In this document: piece by piece, positions 44,218 through 52,724 of the stretch | Layout of the letters: each line of letters begins with the position of its first letter | How positions within the stretch are numbered: the stretch's first letter is position 1 | From: Streptomyces albireticuli | GTDB taxonomy: Bacteria > Actinomycetota > Actinomycetes > Streptomycetales > Streptomycetaceae | DNA: 64,000 nucleotides | Assembly (NCBI RefSeq): GCF_021228125.1 | Contig: NZ_JAJQQS010000005.1 | Coordinates: 310,001 to 374,000, forward strand | Direction of reading: 5' to 3' | Position numbers and translations under genes: made by a program | The notes under the pieces: generated by a model | The model's input: the letters and a program-made list of their open reading frames with translations, nothing else | Database searches by the model: none | Told to the model about the DNA's origin: nothing

Positions 44218-44322
44218 CCGACGGCCCGTTCACCCACAGGCGCACGCACGGCTCACCTCTGTCCCTTCCTGCTCCTTCCTTCCTTCACGCACACGCTCAC
44301 TCGTACTAAGGAGAAACCCGAC

Positions 44323-45084
44323 ATGACTGCTCGCTTCACCGGGAAGGTCGCCCTGGTCACGGGCGGCGGATCCAACATCGGCCGGCAGACCGCGCTGACC
44401 TTCGCCCGTGGCGGGGCCACGGTCGTCGTCGCCGGCCCCGTCCTGGAGGACCTGAACGGGACCGTCAAGCTCATCGAGGAGGAGGGCGGCACCGCCTCCG
44501 CCGTCGTCACCGACGTCACCCGCTCCGCCGACGTGGCGCGGATGGTGGAGACGACCGTGGAGCGCCACGGCGGCCTGCACATCGCCTTCAACAACGCCGG
44601 CATCGTCGGCCGCCCCGGGCCCAGTTCGGAGCTGGACGACGACGTCTGGGCCGCGGTCTTCGCGGTCAACACCACCGGTGTGTGGCTGTCGATGAAGCAC
44701 GAGGTCGAGTACATGCGGGCGCACGGCGGCGGCGTCATCGTGAACTCCGCGTCCAACATCGGCTTCCACGGCCGCAAGCCGGGCATGGGCGCCTACGCGG
44801 CCTCCAAGGGCGCGGTGTCCATCCTCACGCGCACGGCCGCCCGCGAGTACATCGCCGAGGGCGTCCGCATCAACGCCGTGAGCCCCGGCGGCACCAACAC
44901 CCCCATGTCTTTCCGGCCGGGCGAGACGGTCGAGGACCGTGACGCGCGGGTGCGGGCGGCCGTGCCGATCGGGCGGGTCGGGGAGACGCGGGAGATCGCG
45001 GACGCGGTGTGCTGGCTGGCTTCGGACGAGGCGAGCTTCGTGGTGGGGCACGACCTGGTGGTGGACGGGGGTGCGACCGCCTGA
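44323..45084 (+). CDS. Short-chain dehydrogenase/reductase
   Basis: This 253-residue classical SDR has TGGGSNIGR (14-22), FNNAG, catalytic Ser in NSASN, Tyr-Lys in YAASK, a SPGGTNTPM loop and the typical C-terminus GHDLVVDGGATA. It is a full-length paralogue of the shortened SDR at 39386. ATG 44323 follows AAGGAGAAACCCGAC, a good ribosome site. It is last in the forward run of the redox island, and its stop abuts repeat copy 2. Confidence 0.9.
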   Translation: MTARFTGKVALVTGGGSNIGRQTALTFARGGATVVVAGPVLEDLNGTVKLIEEEGGTASAVVTDVTRSADVARMVETTVERHGGLHIAFNNAGIVGRPGPSSELDDDVWAAVFAVNTTGVWLSMKHEVEYMRAHGGGVIVNSASNIGFHGRKPGMGAYAASKGAVSILTRTAAREYIAEGVRINAVSPGGTNTPMSFRPGETVEDRDARVRAAVPIGRVGETREIADAVCWLASDEASFVVGHDLVVDGGATA

Positions 45085-45272
45085 GGCGGCGGGTGGGGCC
45101 TTGTCCCCACCCCGCCCCTTCCCGAATGTCCTCAAGCGCCGGACGGGCTGAAAATCAGCCCGTCCGGCGCTTGAGGACCGGGGTCCGGGGCGGAGCCCCG
45201 CCACGCGGCGGAGCCGCACATCGGATGCTTCGGGAAGGGGCGGGGCTGGGGAACAAGCCCGCCGCAGGCGCA
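45085..45272. repeat. Dispersed palindromic repeat, copy 2
   Basis: This contains the left module (GGGGCCTTGTCCCCACCCCGCCCCTTCCCGAATG), a perfect 23-bp hairpin (45129-45151 with 45155-45177, loop AAA), a GGTCCGGGGCGGAGCCCC palindrome, and an inverted right module (TCGGGAAGGGGCGGGGCTGGGGAACAAGC). It starts at the base after the SDR stop and sits between convergent SDR genes. The inverted end modules resemble a small non-autonomous element. Confidence 0.85.
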
Positions 45273-45353
45273 CCCCGCCCCCGCCGTACGACGGACGCCC
45301 CGGTCGCCGGGTGGGACGCGCCCACCCGGCGACCGGGGCACTCGCCACTCCCC

Positions 45354-46127
45354 TCAGACCCCCAGAGCCGCACCCCCGTCCACCGTCAGATCGTGCATCG
45401 TGATGTGCGACGCGTGGTCCGACAGCAGGAACACCACGGCCTGCGCGACGTTCTCCGGACGGGCCAGCTTCCGCAGGGGTATCCCCACGCGGTACGAGCT
45501 CGCGACGCCCTCGATCGACGCCTTCCGGGCGCTCTCCCCGTCCTGCCACATGTTGCTGAGCATCGGCGTCTCCGTGGAGCCGGGCGCCACCAGGTTGCAG
45601 CGGATCCCGTGCTTGGCGACCTCCAGGCCCATGCACTTGGTGAACATCGTCGCCGCCGCCTTCGAGGCCGCGTACGCCGCCATCTCCACGCGGGCGGTGC
45701 CGGCCGCGTTCGAGGCGACGGTGACGACCGCGCCCCGGCCGCGCGGGACCATGCGGTTGACGACGGCGCGCGAGACGAAGAAGACGCCGCTGGTGTTCAC
45801 CGCGAAGGTGAACGACCAGTCGGCGTCCGTCAGCCGCCGGGCCTCCGAGAGCCGGAGCACACCGGCCGCGTTGACCAGGTAGTCCACCGGCCCGAGCCGC
45901 CGTTCGACCGCGTCGACGAACGCCTCCACGTCGGGGCTGGACGTGACGTCCCCGGGGAACGCCTCCACCTGGAAGCCGTCCGCCGTGAGCTTGGCGACCG
46001 TGGCCCGCAGCCGGGTCTCGTCCTTGTCGACCGCCGCGACGGTGACGCCCCGCTCGCCCAGGGTCCGGACGACCGCTTCTCCTATTCCACCCGCCGCCCC
46101 GGTGACGAGAGCGACTTTTCCTTCCAT
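45354..46127 (-). CDS. 2,3-dihydro-2,3-dihydroxybenzoate dehydrogenase-like SDR (EntA/DhbA type)
   Basis: This 257-residue SDR has many EntA/DhbA-specific features beyond the generic fold: VNAAGVLRL, DWSFTFAVNTSGVF, VVTVASNAA, a YAASK active site, the GIRCNLVAPGSTETPM stretch, and a tail with HASHITMHDLTVDGGAALGV. EntA enzymes oxidise 2,3-dihydro-DHB to 2,3-dihydroxybenzoate for catechol siderophores. No isochorismate synthase, isochorismatase or NRPS is in the window, so a related dihydrodiol substrate is also possible. ATG 46127 has GGAGG 8 nt upstream. Confidence 0.8.
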   Translation of the reverse strand: MEGKVALVTGAAGGIGEAVVRTLGERGVTVAAVDKDETRLRATVAKLTADGFQVEAFPGDVTSSPDVEAFVDAVERRLGPVDYLVNAAGVLRLSEARRLTDADWSFTFAVNTSGVFFVSRAVVNRMVPRGRGAVVTVASNAAGTARVEMAAYAASKAAATMFTKCMGLEVAKHGIRCNLVAPGSTETPMLSNMWQDGESARKASIEGVASSYRVGIPLRKLARPENVAQAVVFLLSDHASHITMHDLTVDGGAALGV

Positions 46128-46142
46128 CTCACAAACCTCCAT

Positions 46143-46487
46143 ACCCGGCGTGCACGGCCGAATAGCGACGGGACTTCATACACGTCCACAAATCAGTCTC
46201 GGGAAAACCGGATGGCGTGTGAAGCGAGGAATTCTCACTCCGTCAGGTGGTGTGTGCCTCGGACGCGGGGAGGCAGGCGCCGACGGCAGGCGGCAGCGGG
46301 CGCATGACTGCCGCAGCCAGCCGTTTCACCCCGTTCTGACCCTGTTCAGGACCCCTGCGCATAGATGAAACGCCCTATCGTGCAGCGGAAAAGAGCCATC
46401 TCCGGCTGAAATTCCGGGCCACGACCGGACACGATGTGGGGGCGCCGCGCAATTCAATTGTCCCGACCCTTGTCAGGAGGCCGGACC
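46143..46487. other. 345-bp divergent non-coding interval
   Basis: It carries GTCAGGT (46242-46248), matching the operator candidates at 40.2 kb, a TCTGA...TCAGGA symmetry near 46340 and a small CAATTCAATTG palindrome near 46450. The AGGAGG of the next gene is at its end. I see no coding sequence. Confidence 0.5.
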
Positions 46488-47582
46488 ATGTCCGACCGCT
46501 CCCCAGGCCGTTCCTCTTCCGCGTCGTCGCGCGGCGCGGCGCGGAAGATTCTCGTCATCGTCGCGATCGTGCAGTTCGTGATCGGCGGCTGGTTCTCGTG
46601 GACGGCCTCCCGGGCCGCGCCGCGCGAGCTGCCGGTGGTCGTCGCGGCGGACGTCCGCGACGTCGCCGGTGCGCTGCGGGCCGCGGCCCCCGGCGCGTAC
46701 CGCGTCGAGGAGGTGCCCGACGCGGCGGCGGCCGACGCGGCGCTGCGGCACCGTAAGGCGTACGGCGCCTTCGTGCCCGGCACCCGGGAGGGCGCGCCGG
46801 AGCTGCGCCTCGCGTCCGCCGCCTCGCCCGCCGCGGCCGACGCGCTGGCCCGGCAGGCCCGCGAACTGCCCGGCGTGCGGCTGTCGGGCGTCGTGGACGT
46901 CGTCCCCGCGGACGCGGACGACCCGCACGGCGCCGGTGCGGCGATGGGCTTCCTGCCGCTGCTGATCACCGCGGTGATCGCGGGACTGCTGCTGGTACTC
47001 AAGGTGCGCGACATGGGCGCGCGGCTGCTCGGCGTCGTGGGATTCGCGGTGCTCTCGGGCCTGCTGAGTTCCTTGATGCTCACTCGGCTGAGCGGTGTGC
47101 TGCCGGGCGGCTGGGCGGTCACGGCCGGGGTCGTGGCGCTGCTGGAGCTGGCGATGGTGGCCGTCATCACGGGACTCGGTTCGCTGGTGGGGCCGCCCGG
47201 GGTGGCCGTGGGCGCGGTGCTGATGTTCGTGGTGGGGAATCCGCTGTCGGGGATGGGGTCGGCGCCGGAGATGCTGCCGGGGGTGCTGGGGTCGGTGGGC
47301 CAGTACTTGCCGCCGGGGGCGGGGGCTTCGCTGCTGCGGTCGGTGGGGGCGTTCGGTGGGGCGGGCGCTTCGGGGCCGGTGCTGGTGCTGGTGGGGTGGG
47401 TGGTTGTGGGGCTGGGGGCGTTGGCGCTGGCGGCACGGCGGGGTGCCGGGCGGGGTGCGGGTGCGGGCGCCGGTGGGGGTGCGGGTGCGGGTGCCGCTGC
47501 GCGGGGCCTTGTTCCCCACCCCGCCCCTTCCCGAACCGGGGCTCCGCCCCGGACCCCGGTCCTCAAGCGCCGGACGGGCTGA
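46488..47582 (+). CDS. YhgE/Pip-like membrane protein with repeat-derived C-terminus
   Basis: 364 residues: TM1 (about 20-38), an extracytoplasmic region of about 110 residues (PVVVAADVRDVAGAL...YGAFVPG...LRLASAASP), then about five TM helices (about 150-325). This is the shape of YhgE/Pip or DUF3533-type ABC-2-like proteins. ATG 46488 has AGGAGG upstream. The last 28 or so residues (from AARGLVPHPAPSR to VLKRRTG) and the stop codon are encoded by the dispersed repeat copy 3, preceded by a Gly/Ala-rich run. The original end was probably near residue 335. Confidence 0.7.
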   Translation: MSDRSPGRSSSASSRGAARKILVIVAIVQFVIGGWFSWTASRAAPRELPVVVAADVRDVAGALRAAAPGAYRVEEVPDAAAADAALRHRKAYGAFVPGTREGAPELRLASAASPAAADALARQARELPGVRLSGVVDVVPADADDPHGAGAAMGFLPLLITAVIAGLLLVLKVRDMGARLLGVVGFAVLSGLLSSLMLTRLSGVLPGGWAVTAGVVALLELAMVAVITGLGSLVGPPGVAVGAVLMFVVGNPLSGMGSAPEMLPGVLGSVGQYLPPGAGASLLRSVGAFGGAGASGPVLVLVGWVVVGLGALALAARRGAGRGAGAGAGGGAGAGAAARGLVPHPAPSRTGAPPRTPVLKRRTG

Positions 47583-47717
47583 GTGGTTGCCGGAACCGGG
47601 CGAAATCCAGCCCGGCCGGCGCTTGAGGCCACCGCGCGGTAGCGCGGAACAGGGGGCCGGGGGCTTGCCCCCGGTTACGGGAAGGGGCGGGTAGGGGACA
47701 AAGCCCCGCGCAGCGGC
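47493..47717. mobile_element. Dispersed repeat copy 3, MITE-like with long inverted ends
   Basis: The ends GCCGCTGCGCGGGGCCTTGT (47493-47512) and the complement of 47698-47717 match at 19 of 20 bases, and the inverted match continues as CCCGCCCCTTCCCG. The middle holds the hairpin arm TCCTCAAGCGCCGGACGGGC (from 47560) and its imperfect partner near 47607-47630. The 225-bp element encodes no protein of its own. It overlaps the 3' end of the preceding gene. Confidence 0.7.
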
Positions 47718-47736
47718 AACCCGCCCGCAACGCACC

Positions 47737-47788
47737 CGCACCTCACCCCACCCCGCACCTCACCCCACCCCGCACCTCACCTCACCCC
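47737..47788. repeat. 17-bp tandem repeat
   Basis: CGCACCTCACCCCACCC is repeated at 47737 and 47754, with a third diverged unit from 47771. It runs into the last codons of the reverse-strand LuxR-type gene. Confidence 0.85.
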
Positions 47789-48793
47789 GTCCCCCAACAT
47801 CCCGCTCACCGCGATCAAATACCCCAGCTGCGCCCGGCTCCCGCTCCCCAACTCCGCGGAAAGACGCGCCACCCTCCCCGCCACCGTCCGCCGGCTGATC
47901 CCCAGCCGCCGCGCGATCGCCTCGTCCGTGTGCCCGGCCACCAGCAGGCGGGCCGTCGCGCGCCGGAGGTCGTCGGCCACGGCCGGTTCCGGGGCCCGGG
48001 AGGTGTCCGGGGCCACCGGGGTCGCCCGTTCCCACGCGTCGTCGAAGACCTGGGCGAGGAAGGCGACCAGATCGGGCTGGCGGATCTCCAGGGCGGAGGT
48101 CCGCCCGTCGTCGCCCGCGGCCCCGGGGACGTACGCCACCGTCCGGTCGACGACCACGAGGCGGTCGATGACATGGCCCAGTGTGCGGACCTCGGCGCCC
48201 GCCCCGGCCAGTTCCCCGATGTGCCGCAGCGTCGCCGAGTGCGAGCGCGCCGCGTGTTGGAACAGCGCCCGGTGGCGGACGCCTCCCCGGAGGTGGTCGA
48301 GGCCGTCGAGGTCGTACGCCAGGCGCCGGCCGCCCGGCTGTACGGTCATCAGCTCGGTCCGGCAGGAGCGGACGGCGTGCGCGAGGGTCGAGCCGATGAC
48401 CCGCTCCCCGTGGATCTCGGTGGCCCAGCCCTGGTGTTCGCGCTTCGCGACCGTGTAGATCGCGTGGACGGGCGAGAAGCTGTCCGTGAGCGCCCGTACG
48501 TCCCCGCGCTGCCGCTCCAGCCGCTCCTCGATGGGCCGGACGAGGCCGGCCAGCGCGACGTCGGGCGCGACGGGGACCAGGACGCCGGAATCGTCCGGCG
48601 GTGTCACCAGCAACCCCAGACGCAGCAGGCACTCGGGTACGTCCTCCTTGGACGTACAGCCCTTGACCACGGCCTGCCGATAGCGCGTCAGGCCCTCGGC
48701 ACAGAGGGCTCCTTCCGCTCCGTGCACCCCGTGCCCGTGCACCCCGTGCACCCCGTCCGCACCGTGACCCTCATGCCCCACGTGATCGTGCAT
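47777..48793 (-). CDS. LuxR-type HTH regulator with TrmB-like N-terminal region
   Basis: 338 residues: a His/Gly-rich N-terminus (about 2-27, HDHVGHEGHG and GVHG repeats), a domain resembling TrmB-like regulators (about 30-250), and a LuxR HTH (about 275-335, with LLVAGHTDEAIARRLGISRRTVAGRV). It is probably leaderless: -10 CATAAT (complement of 48800-48805) ends 6 nt before ATG 48793. It is divergent from the type IV secretion-like locus and could control it. The His-rich head might sense metal, which is speculative. Confidence 0.8.
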   Translation of the reverse strand: MHDHVGHEGHGADGVHGVHGHGVHGAEGALCAEGLTRYRQAVVKGCTSKEDVPECLLRLGLLVTPPDDSGVLVPVAPDVALAGLVRPIEERLERQRGDVRALTDSFSPVHAIYTVAKREHQGWATEIHGERVIGSTLAHAVRSCRTELMTVQPGGRRLAYDLDGLDHLRGGVRHRALFQHAARSHSATLRHIGELAGAGAEVRTLGHVIDRLVVVDRTVAYVPGAAGDDGRTSALEIRQPDLVAFLAQVFDDAWERATPVAPDTSRAPEPAVADDLRRATARLLVAGHTDEAIARRLGISRRTVAGRVARLSAELGSGSRAQLGYLIAVSGMLGDGVR

Positions 48794-48964
48794 GAGGCCA
48801 TTATGTGTCTTTGAATGAAAGCCCCCAAGTGGGTGGATAGGGCTGCTTGCCAGGCGTAGACCGTATTGCGCCTTGGAACCGCAAGGCTGTCCGCCTTCGG
48901 TGTTACGGTCACCGTCGCGATTCGACACGATCGCCACGAGCGAGCAGCAAGGACGGGGGTCCGC

Positions 48965-50794
48965 GTGGCACGCGCACGCGAACTGGGGCGCAAGAAGGAG
49001 CGGGGTGGTGGGCCGCAAGGCGAGATATTCCTCGTCAAATCGGCCGCCGTCCTCATAGGGCTCTGCGTCAGCTGGCATCTGGCCGTCTGGGCGACCGCGG
49101 ACGGACTCGCGTTCTCCGACGTCCGCGCGACCGTCACCGCCGTCGCCCTGCACCACCCCCTCGACCGCCTCGGCGACGACGTCGAGGCGGCCTCCACGGG
49201 CGTCACCGTCGCGGCCTGGCTCACGATCTTCCTCGCGCCGCTGCTGGCCGCCGTCCTCGGCGTGCGCGCGCGCAGGAAGCGGGCCGAGGGCGCCGGCGGC
49301 GAGGGCCTGGCCTCCGCCGTCGAGGCCCGCGCGGCCCTCGGCGAGGACCGCGCCCGCCGCGCCGCCGCCCAGACGCGCGCCACGACCTTCCAGGGCGCCG
49401 ACGGCCGCTACGACCCCAAGGCCGCCGCCCGCGCCGAACTGAGCGAGGTCGGCTGGCTGCTGGGCCGGCAGCTCGGCAGCGGGCAGCCGCTGGTCGCCAC
49501 CCCGGAGGACTCGGTGGCGGTCATCGCCCCGTCCGGCGGCGGCAAGTCCCGCAACGTCGTCATCCCCGCCTGCCTGGACGCGCCCGGCCCGCTCGTCGTC
49601 ACCTCCACCCGGGCCGACGTCCTCGACGTCATCGCCGGGCCCCGCTCACGGATGGGCCGGGTGTGGGTCTTCGATCCGCTGGACACCGTCGGCTGGCCCG
49701 AGCGGATGGTCTGGGACCCGGTCGCCGGCTGCCAGGAGGGCGAGACGGCGACGTCCCGGGCGCTGTCCTTCTCCGTCGGCATGGGCGCGGACGACAGCTC
49801 GTCCAGTAACGGCAGCTTCTTCCAGCAGACCGCGTCGTCCGCGCTCACCCGGCTGCTGCACGCGGCAGCCCTCGAAGGCAAGACCATCGAGCACGTGATG
49901 CGCTGGGCCACCAACCTGGAGAAGGCCAGCGAGCCGCGGGCCATCCTCACCGACCACCCCAACGCCGAGCCCGGCTGGGACGTCCTGCTGCGCTCGGTGT
50001 CCACCGGCGCCGACGAGACCGTGGCCTCCACCCGGCAGACCCTCGCCGCGCAGATCGAACCGCTCGCCCTGCGCAAGGTGCTGCGCTGCGTCACCCCGCA
50101 GGAGGGTGTGCCCACCTTCGAGCCCGACCGCTTCGTCGCCTCCCGCGACACGCTCGTCCTCATCAGCGACTCCAACGCCTCGACCAATGTGTCGCCGCTG
50201 ACGACGATGCTCCTGGGCGAGGTGGTGGACGCCGCGAAGCGGCGGGCGCCGAGGCTGCCCTCGGGCCGGCTGGACCCCTTCCTCCGGCTCGTCCTCGACG
50301 AGGTCGCGAACGTCGCGCCGCTGCCCAAGCTGCCCTCGCTGGCCTCCGACGCCCGCGGCTACGGCATCCACATCGTCTACGCGCTCCAGTCCCTGGCCCA
50401 GGCCGTCCTGCGGTGGGGGCAGCACGAGGCCGACACGCTCCTCGACAACGCGGCGGCCACCCTGGTGATGGGCGGCCTCAAGGACGTCGAGGCGCTGCGC
50501 CGCTTCTCGGAGCTGGTCGGCGAGGCCGAGCTCACCGAGCTCTCCACCTCCCGGGACACCGGCCGGCTCTTCGGGCACGGCACCTCCGAGGTCGAGCGCG
50601 AGCGCCGGATCCTGCGCCCGGAGGAGATCCGCCAGCTGCCGCACGGCCAGGCCCTGCTGCTCTTCCGCGGGGCGCCCGGCGTCATCGCCGAGCTGCTGCC
50701 CTGGGACCGGCGGCGGGACGGGCAGGCGCTACGGGCGGGCGAGCACGCGACACGGGCCGCGCGCATCGGGCCCCCGCCGCTGGAGACGGTGTGA
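48965..50794 (+). CDS. VirD4/TraG-type coupling ATPase
   Basis: 609 residues: two N-terminal TM segments (about 22-45 and 80-100), Walker A APSGGGKS (188-195), Walker B LVLDEVANV (442-450) and a TraG/VirD4 C-terminal domain with the recognition region SLASDARGYGIHIVYALQSLAQ. It is a cytoplasmic-face motor that selects substrates for a type IV secretion channel. GTG 48965 has GGACGGGGG upstream; longer frames from 48866 are not supported. The stop overlaps the next start (GTGA). GCCTTG...CAAGGC (48870-48887) upstream could be a control site. Confidence 0.92.
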   Translation: MARARELGRKKERGGGPQGEIFLVKSAAVLIGLCVSWHLAVWATADGLAFSDVRATVTAVALHHPLDRLGDDVEAASTGVTVAAWLTIFLAPLLAAVLGVRARRKRAEGAGGEGLASAVEARAALGEDRARRAAAQTRATTFQGADGRYDPKAAARAELSEVGWLLGRQLGSGQPLVATPEDSVAVIAPSGGGKSRNVVIPACLDAPGPLVVTSTRADVLDVIAGPRSRMGRVWVFDPLDTVGWPERMVWDPVAGCQEGETATSRALSFSVGMGADDSSSSNGSFFQQTASSALTRLLHAAALEGKTIEHVMRWATNLEKASEPRAILTDHPNAEPGWDVLLRSVSTGADETVASTRQTLAAQIEPLALRKVLRCVTPQEGVPTFEPDRFVASRDTLVLISDSNASTNVSPLTTMLLGEVVDAAKRRAPRLPSGRLDPFLRLVLDEVANVAPLPKLPSLASDARGYGIHIVYALQSLAQAVLRWGQHEADTLLDNAAATLVMGGLKDVEALRRFSELVGEAELTELSTSRDTGRLFGHGTSEVERERRILRPEEIRQLPHGQALLLFRGAPGVIAELLPWDRRRDGQALRAGEHATRAARIGPPPLETV

Positions 50795-52056
50795 ACGGTA
50801 CGAACGGTGTGAGCAGGGACGACGAAGGGCCTACGGGAATGACGGCGGGCGGCTACGCACCGGACGGCTACGCGCAGAACGGGCACGTACCGGGCGGGCA
50901 CGTACCGGACGGGCACGCGCAGGACGCTCACGCGCAGAGCGGGCACACACCGGACGGCGAGCTCGCGCGGATGCGCGCGGAGATCGAGGGCCTGCGCTCC
51001 TGGCGGGCCGAACTGGAGGACCTCGTCAAGCGCTTCGCCCAGGGCGTCAAGCGCGACCAAGGCGAGGTCGAGGAGATCCTCTCCGAGATCCTGGGCCGGC
51101 TGGACGCCGTGGAGGCGGGCCCGGCGGGCCGGGCCGCCCCGGTCGTCCCGGCGGGAAGCGCCGCCGGGCCCGGCGGCCCCGCCCACCTGCCCTGGTCCCT
51201 GCGCGCCTCCGAGGCCGAGTGGCGGGAGCTGGCCGACTGGCTGGACTGGCTGGGCCGGCACTACGCGCCCCAGCTGCACCTGCGCATCTGGCCCTGCTGG
51301 CCGGCGCACGGCGGTGTCGTCGAGGAACTGGCCGCGCTGCACGCCGCCTGGCGGGCCGCCCAGGAGGCGGACGCCGATCCGGCGCGGGCGGGCAGCGAGC
51401 TCGCCTACTGGCACCAGATGTGGCTGTGGCCGACGGTCGAGCGGATCCGTCAGCACTACATGTTCAGCGAGTGCGAGACCGAGCACGCGGCGGACCGCCC
51501 GGGCCGCCCCACGGACCCGGCCGCCCTGGAGGCGCGCGTCGCCGAGGCCGCGGCCGAGCGGCGCCGGCAGGAGAACGAGCGCTACGCGTTCTTCGCCGAG
51601 GTGCCGGAGGGCTTCACGGCCGAGCGCCCCGACGGGCTGTGGCGCCGGGCCGGCGACGACTGGGAGTACCTCTCCCTGCTGGACTGGGCGTGGCACCCCG
51701 CGGACGCGGAACTGCCCCCGCCGCCGGAGGAGACCCTGCGGGAGATCCCCGCCGAGCGCGCCGACGCGCTGGCCGCGGACCGGCAGGGCTGGGTGACGTA
51801 CTGGGCGCGCCACGCGGACGAGAACGACTGGCGGGCGGGCGAGGGCCCGACCACCGTCGTCCGGCGCCGCCGCAGCCCGGAGCGGCTGTACGACGAGGCG
51901 TACGGCGTGCGCGACGGCTGGGCGCCGACCGCGTCCGTCTACGCGTTCCTCGACGCGCGGCCGTCGAACCCGCCGCACCTCGTCGAGATCGATGTCCAGG
52001 AGGCCGAGCGGCTGCTGCGGAGCCTGCGCGGAGTGACGGGAGCCACCGAGCTGTGA
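50791..52056 (+). CDS. DUF4913 protein fused to partner domain of the downstream pyrophosphokinase-like protein
   Basis: 421 residues: a repetitive N-terminus (about 20-55, GHVPDG-like units), a coiled-coil (about 57-108), DUF4913 (about 130-222, WSLRASEAEWRELADWLDWL and YWHQMWLWP), and a C-terminal domain (265-421) that is a paralogue of the whole 163-aa protein at 52724. Shared blocks are WEYLSLLDW, TTVVRRRRSPER, SNPPHLVEI and RGVTGATEL. GTG 50791 overlaps the coupling-protein stop, and its own stop overlaps the next GTG. Position directly after the coupling ATPase suggests that DUF4913 docks the partner domain, and its effector, at the channel. This is inferred. Confidence 0.78.
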   Translation: MNGTNGVSRDDEGPTGMTAGGYAPDGYAQNGHVPGGHVPDGHAQDAHAQSGHTPDGELARMRAEIEGLRSWRAELEDLVKRFAQGVKRDQGEVEEILSEILGRLDAVEAGPAGRAAPVVPAGSAAGPGGPAHLPWSLRASEAEWRELADWLDWLGRHYAPQLHLRIWPCWPAHGGVVEELAALHAAWRAAQEADADPARAGSELAYWHQMWLWPTVERIRQHYMFSECETEHAADRPGRPTDPAALEARVAEAAAERRRQENERYAFFAEVPEGFTAERPDGLWRRAGDDWEYLSLLDWAWHPADAELPPPPEETLREIPAERADALAADRQGWVTYWARHADENDWRAGEGPTTVVRRRRSPERLYDEAYGVRDGWAPTASVYAFLDARPSNPPHLVEIDVQEAERLLRSLRGVTGATEL

Positions 52057-52724
52057 GTGCCGGAGAGAACACGGGTCCCGTCGCGTGGCGGGACGACACC
52101 GAGCCGCGCTTCGCGCTGACCGCCGAGGAGAACGGCGTCGTCACCGCCCGCTGGGAGGCGGCCCGCGCGGCGCGGGAACAGCTGGACGCCCTGGTGCGGT
52201 CCCTTCTGGACGCGCTCGCCGGTTCGCACGGCGCCGTCTGGGAGGGAAAGCAGTACCGGCTGAAGGGGCTGCGGGCATTCCGCCGCGAGGCCGCCGCGGA
52301 ACTCCTTGAGGGCGTTCCACTGGAAAAGGTCGTGGCGAAGGTCAACGACCTCAACCGGTACACCCTGACCTTCGACCCGGCGCACTACACGGAGGGCGTG
52401 CGGCAGACGTACGCGCTGCTGCACGCCCGGGGGCAGGTCATCGTCGTCGGTTCCGAGCGCAACAGCTGGGAGGACCCGGTGTACAAGGCCTTCCACGCCT
52501 CCTGGCAACAGCCCGACGGCCAGGTGAAGTTCGAGATCCAGTTCCATACGCCGGAGAGTTTCCGGGCCAAGTCGGAGAATCACCTGCTTTACGATCTGTA
52601 CCGCTCGCGGCACACCCGGCCCTCGCTCGCCGGGGAACGCAATGCGACGAAGGCGCACGAGCTGGCGGCCCAGGCGGTGCAGAGCGGCCGGCACGGCCGT
52701 ACTCCGGCAAAGGAGAGTTACTGA
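52053..52724 (+). CDS. RelA/SpoT-like nucleotide pyrophosphokinase domain protein (1)
   Basis: This 223-residue protein shows the motif order of a (p)ppGpp/(p)ppApp synthetase domain: a basic nucleotide-binding segment LKGLRAFRR (70-78), VNDLNRYTLTF (97-107) with the Mg-ligand-type Asp99 and Arg102, SWEDPVYKA (138-146), FEIQFHTPESF (160-170) with candidate catalytic Glu161, and KSENHLLYDLYR (173-184). The pattern is closest to ATP nucleotide 3'-pyrophosphokinase and Tas1-like effectors rather than housekeeping Rel. No HD hydrolase domain and no signal peptide. It overlaps both neighbours (GTGA; TGATG). An alternative is a toxSAS toxin of a toxin-antitoxin pair. Activity is inferred. Confidence 0.72.
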   Translation: MSAGENTGPVAWRDDTEPRFALTAEENGVVTARWEAARAAREQLDALVRSLLDALAGSHGAVWEGKQYRLKGLRAFRREAAAELLEGVPLEKVVAKVNDLNRYTLTFDPAHYTEGVRQTYALLHARGQVIVVGSERNSWEDPVYKAFHASWQQPDGQVKFEIQFHTPESFRAKSENHLLYDLYRSRHTRPSLAGERNATKAHELAAQAVQSGRHGRTPAKESY

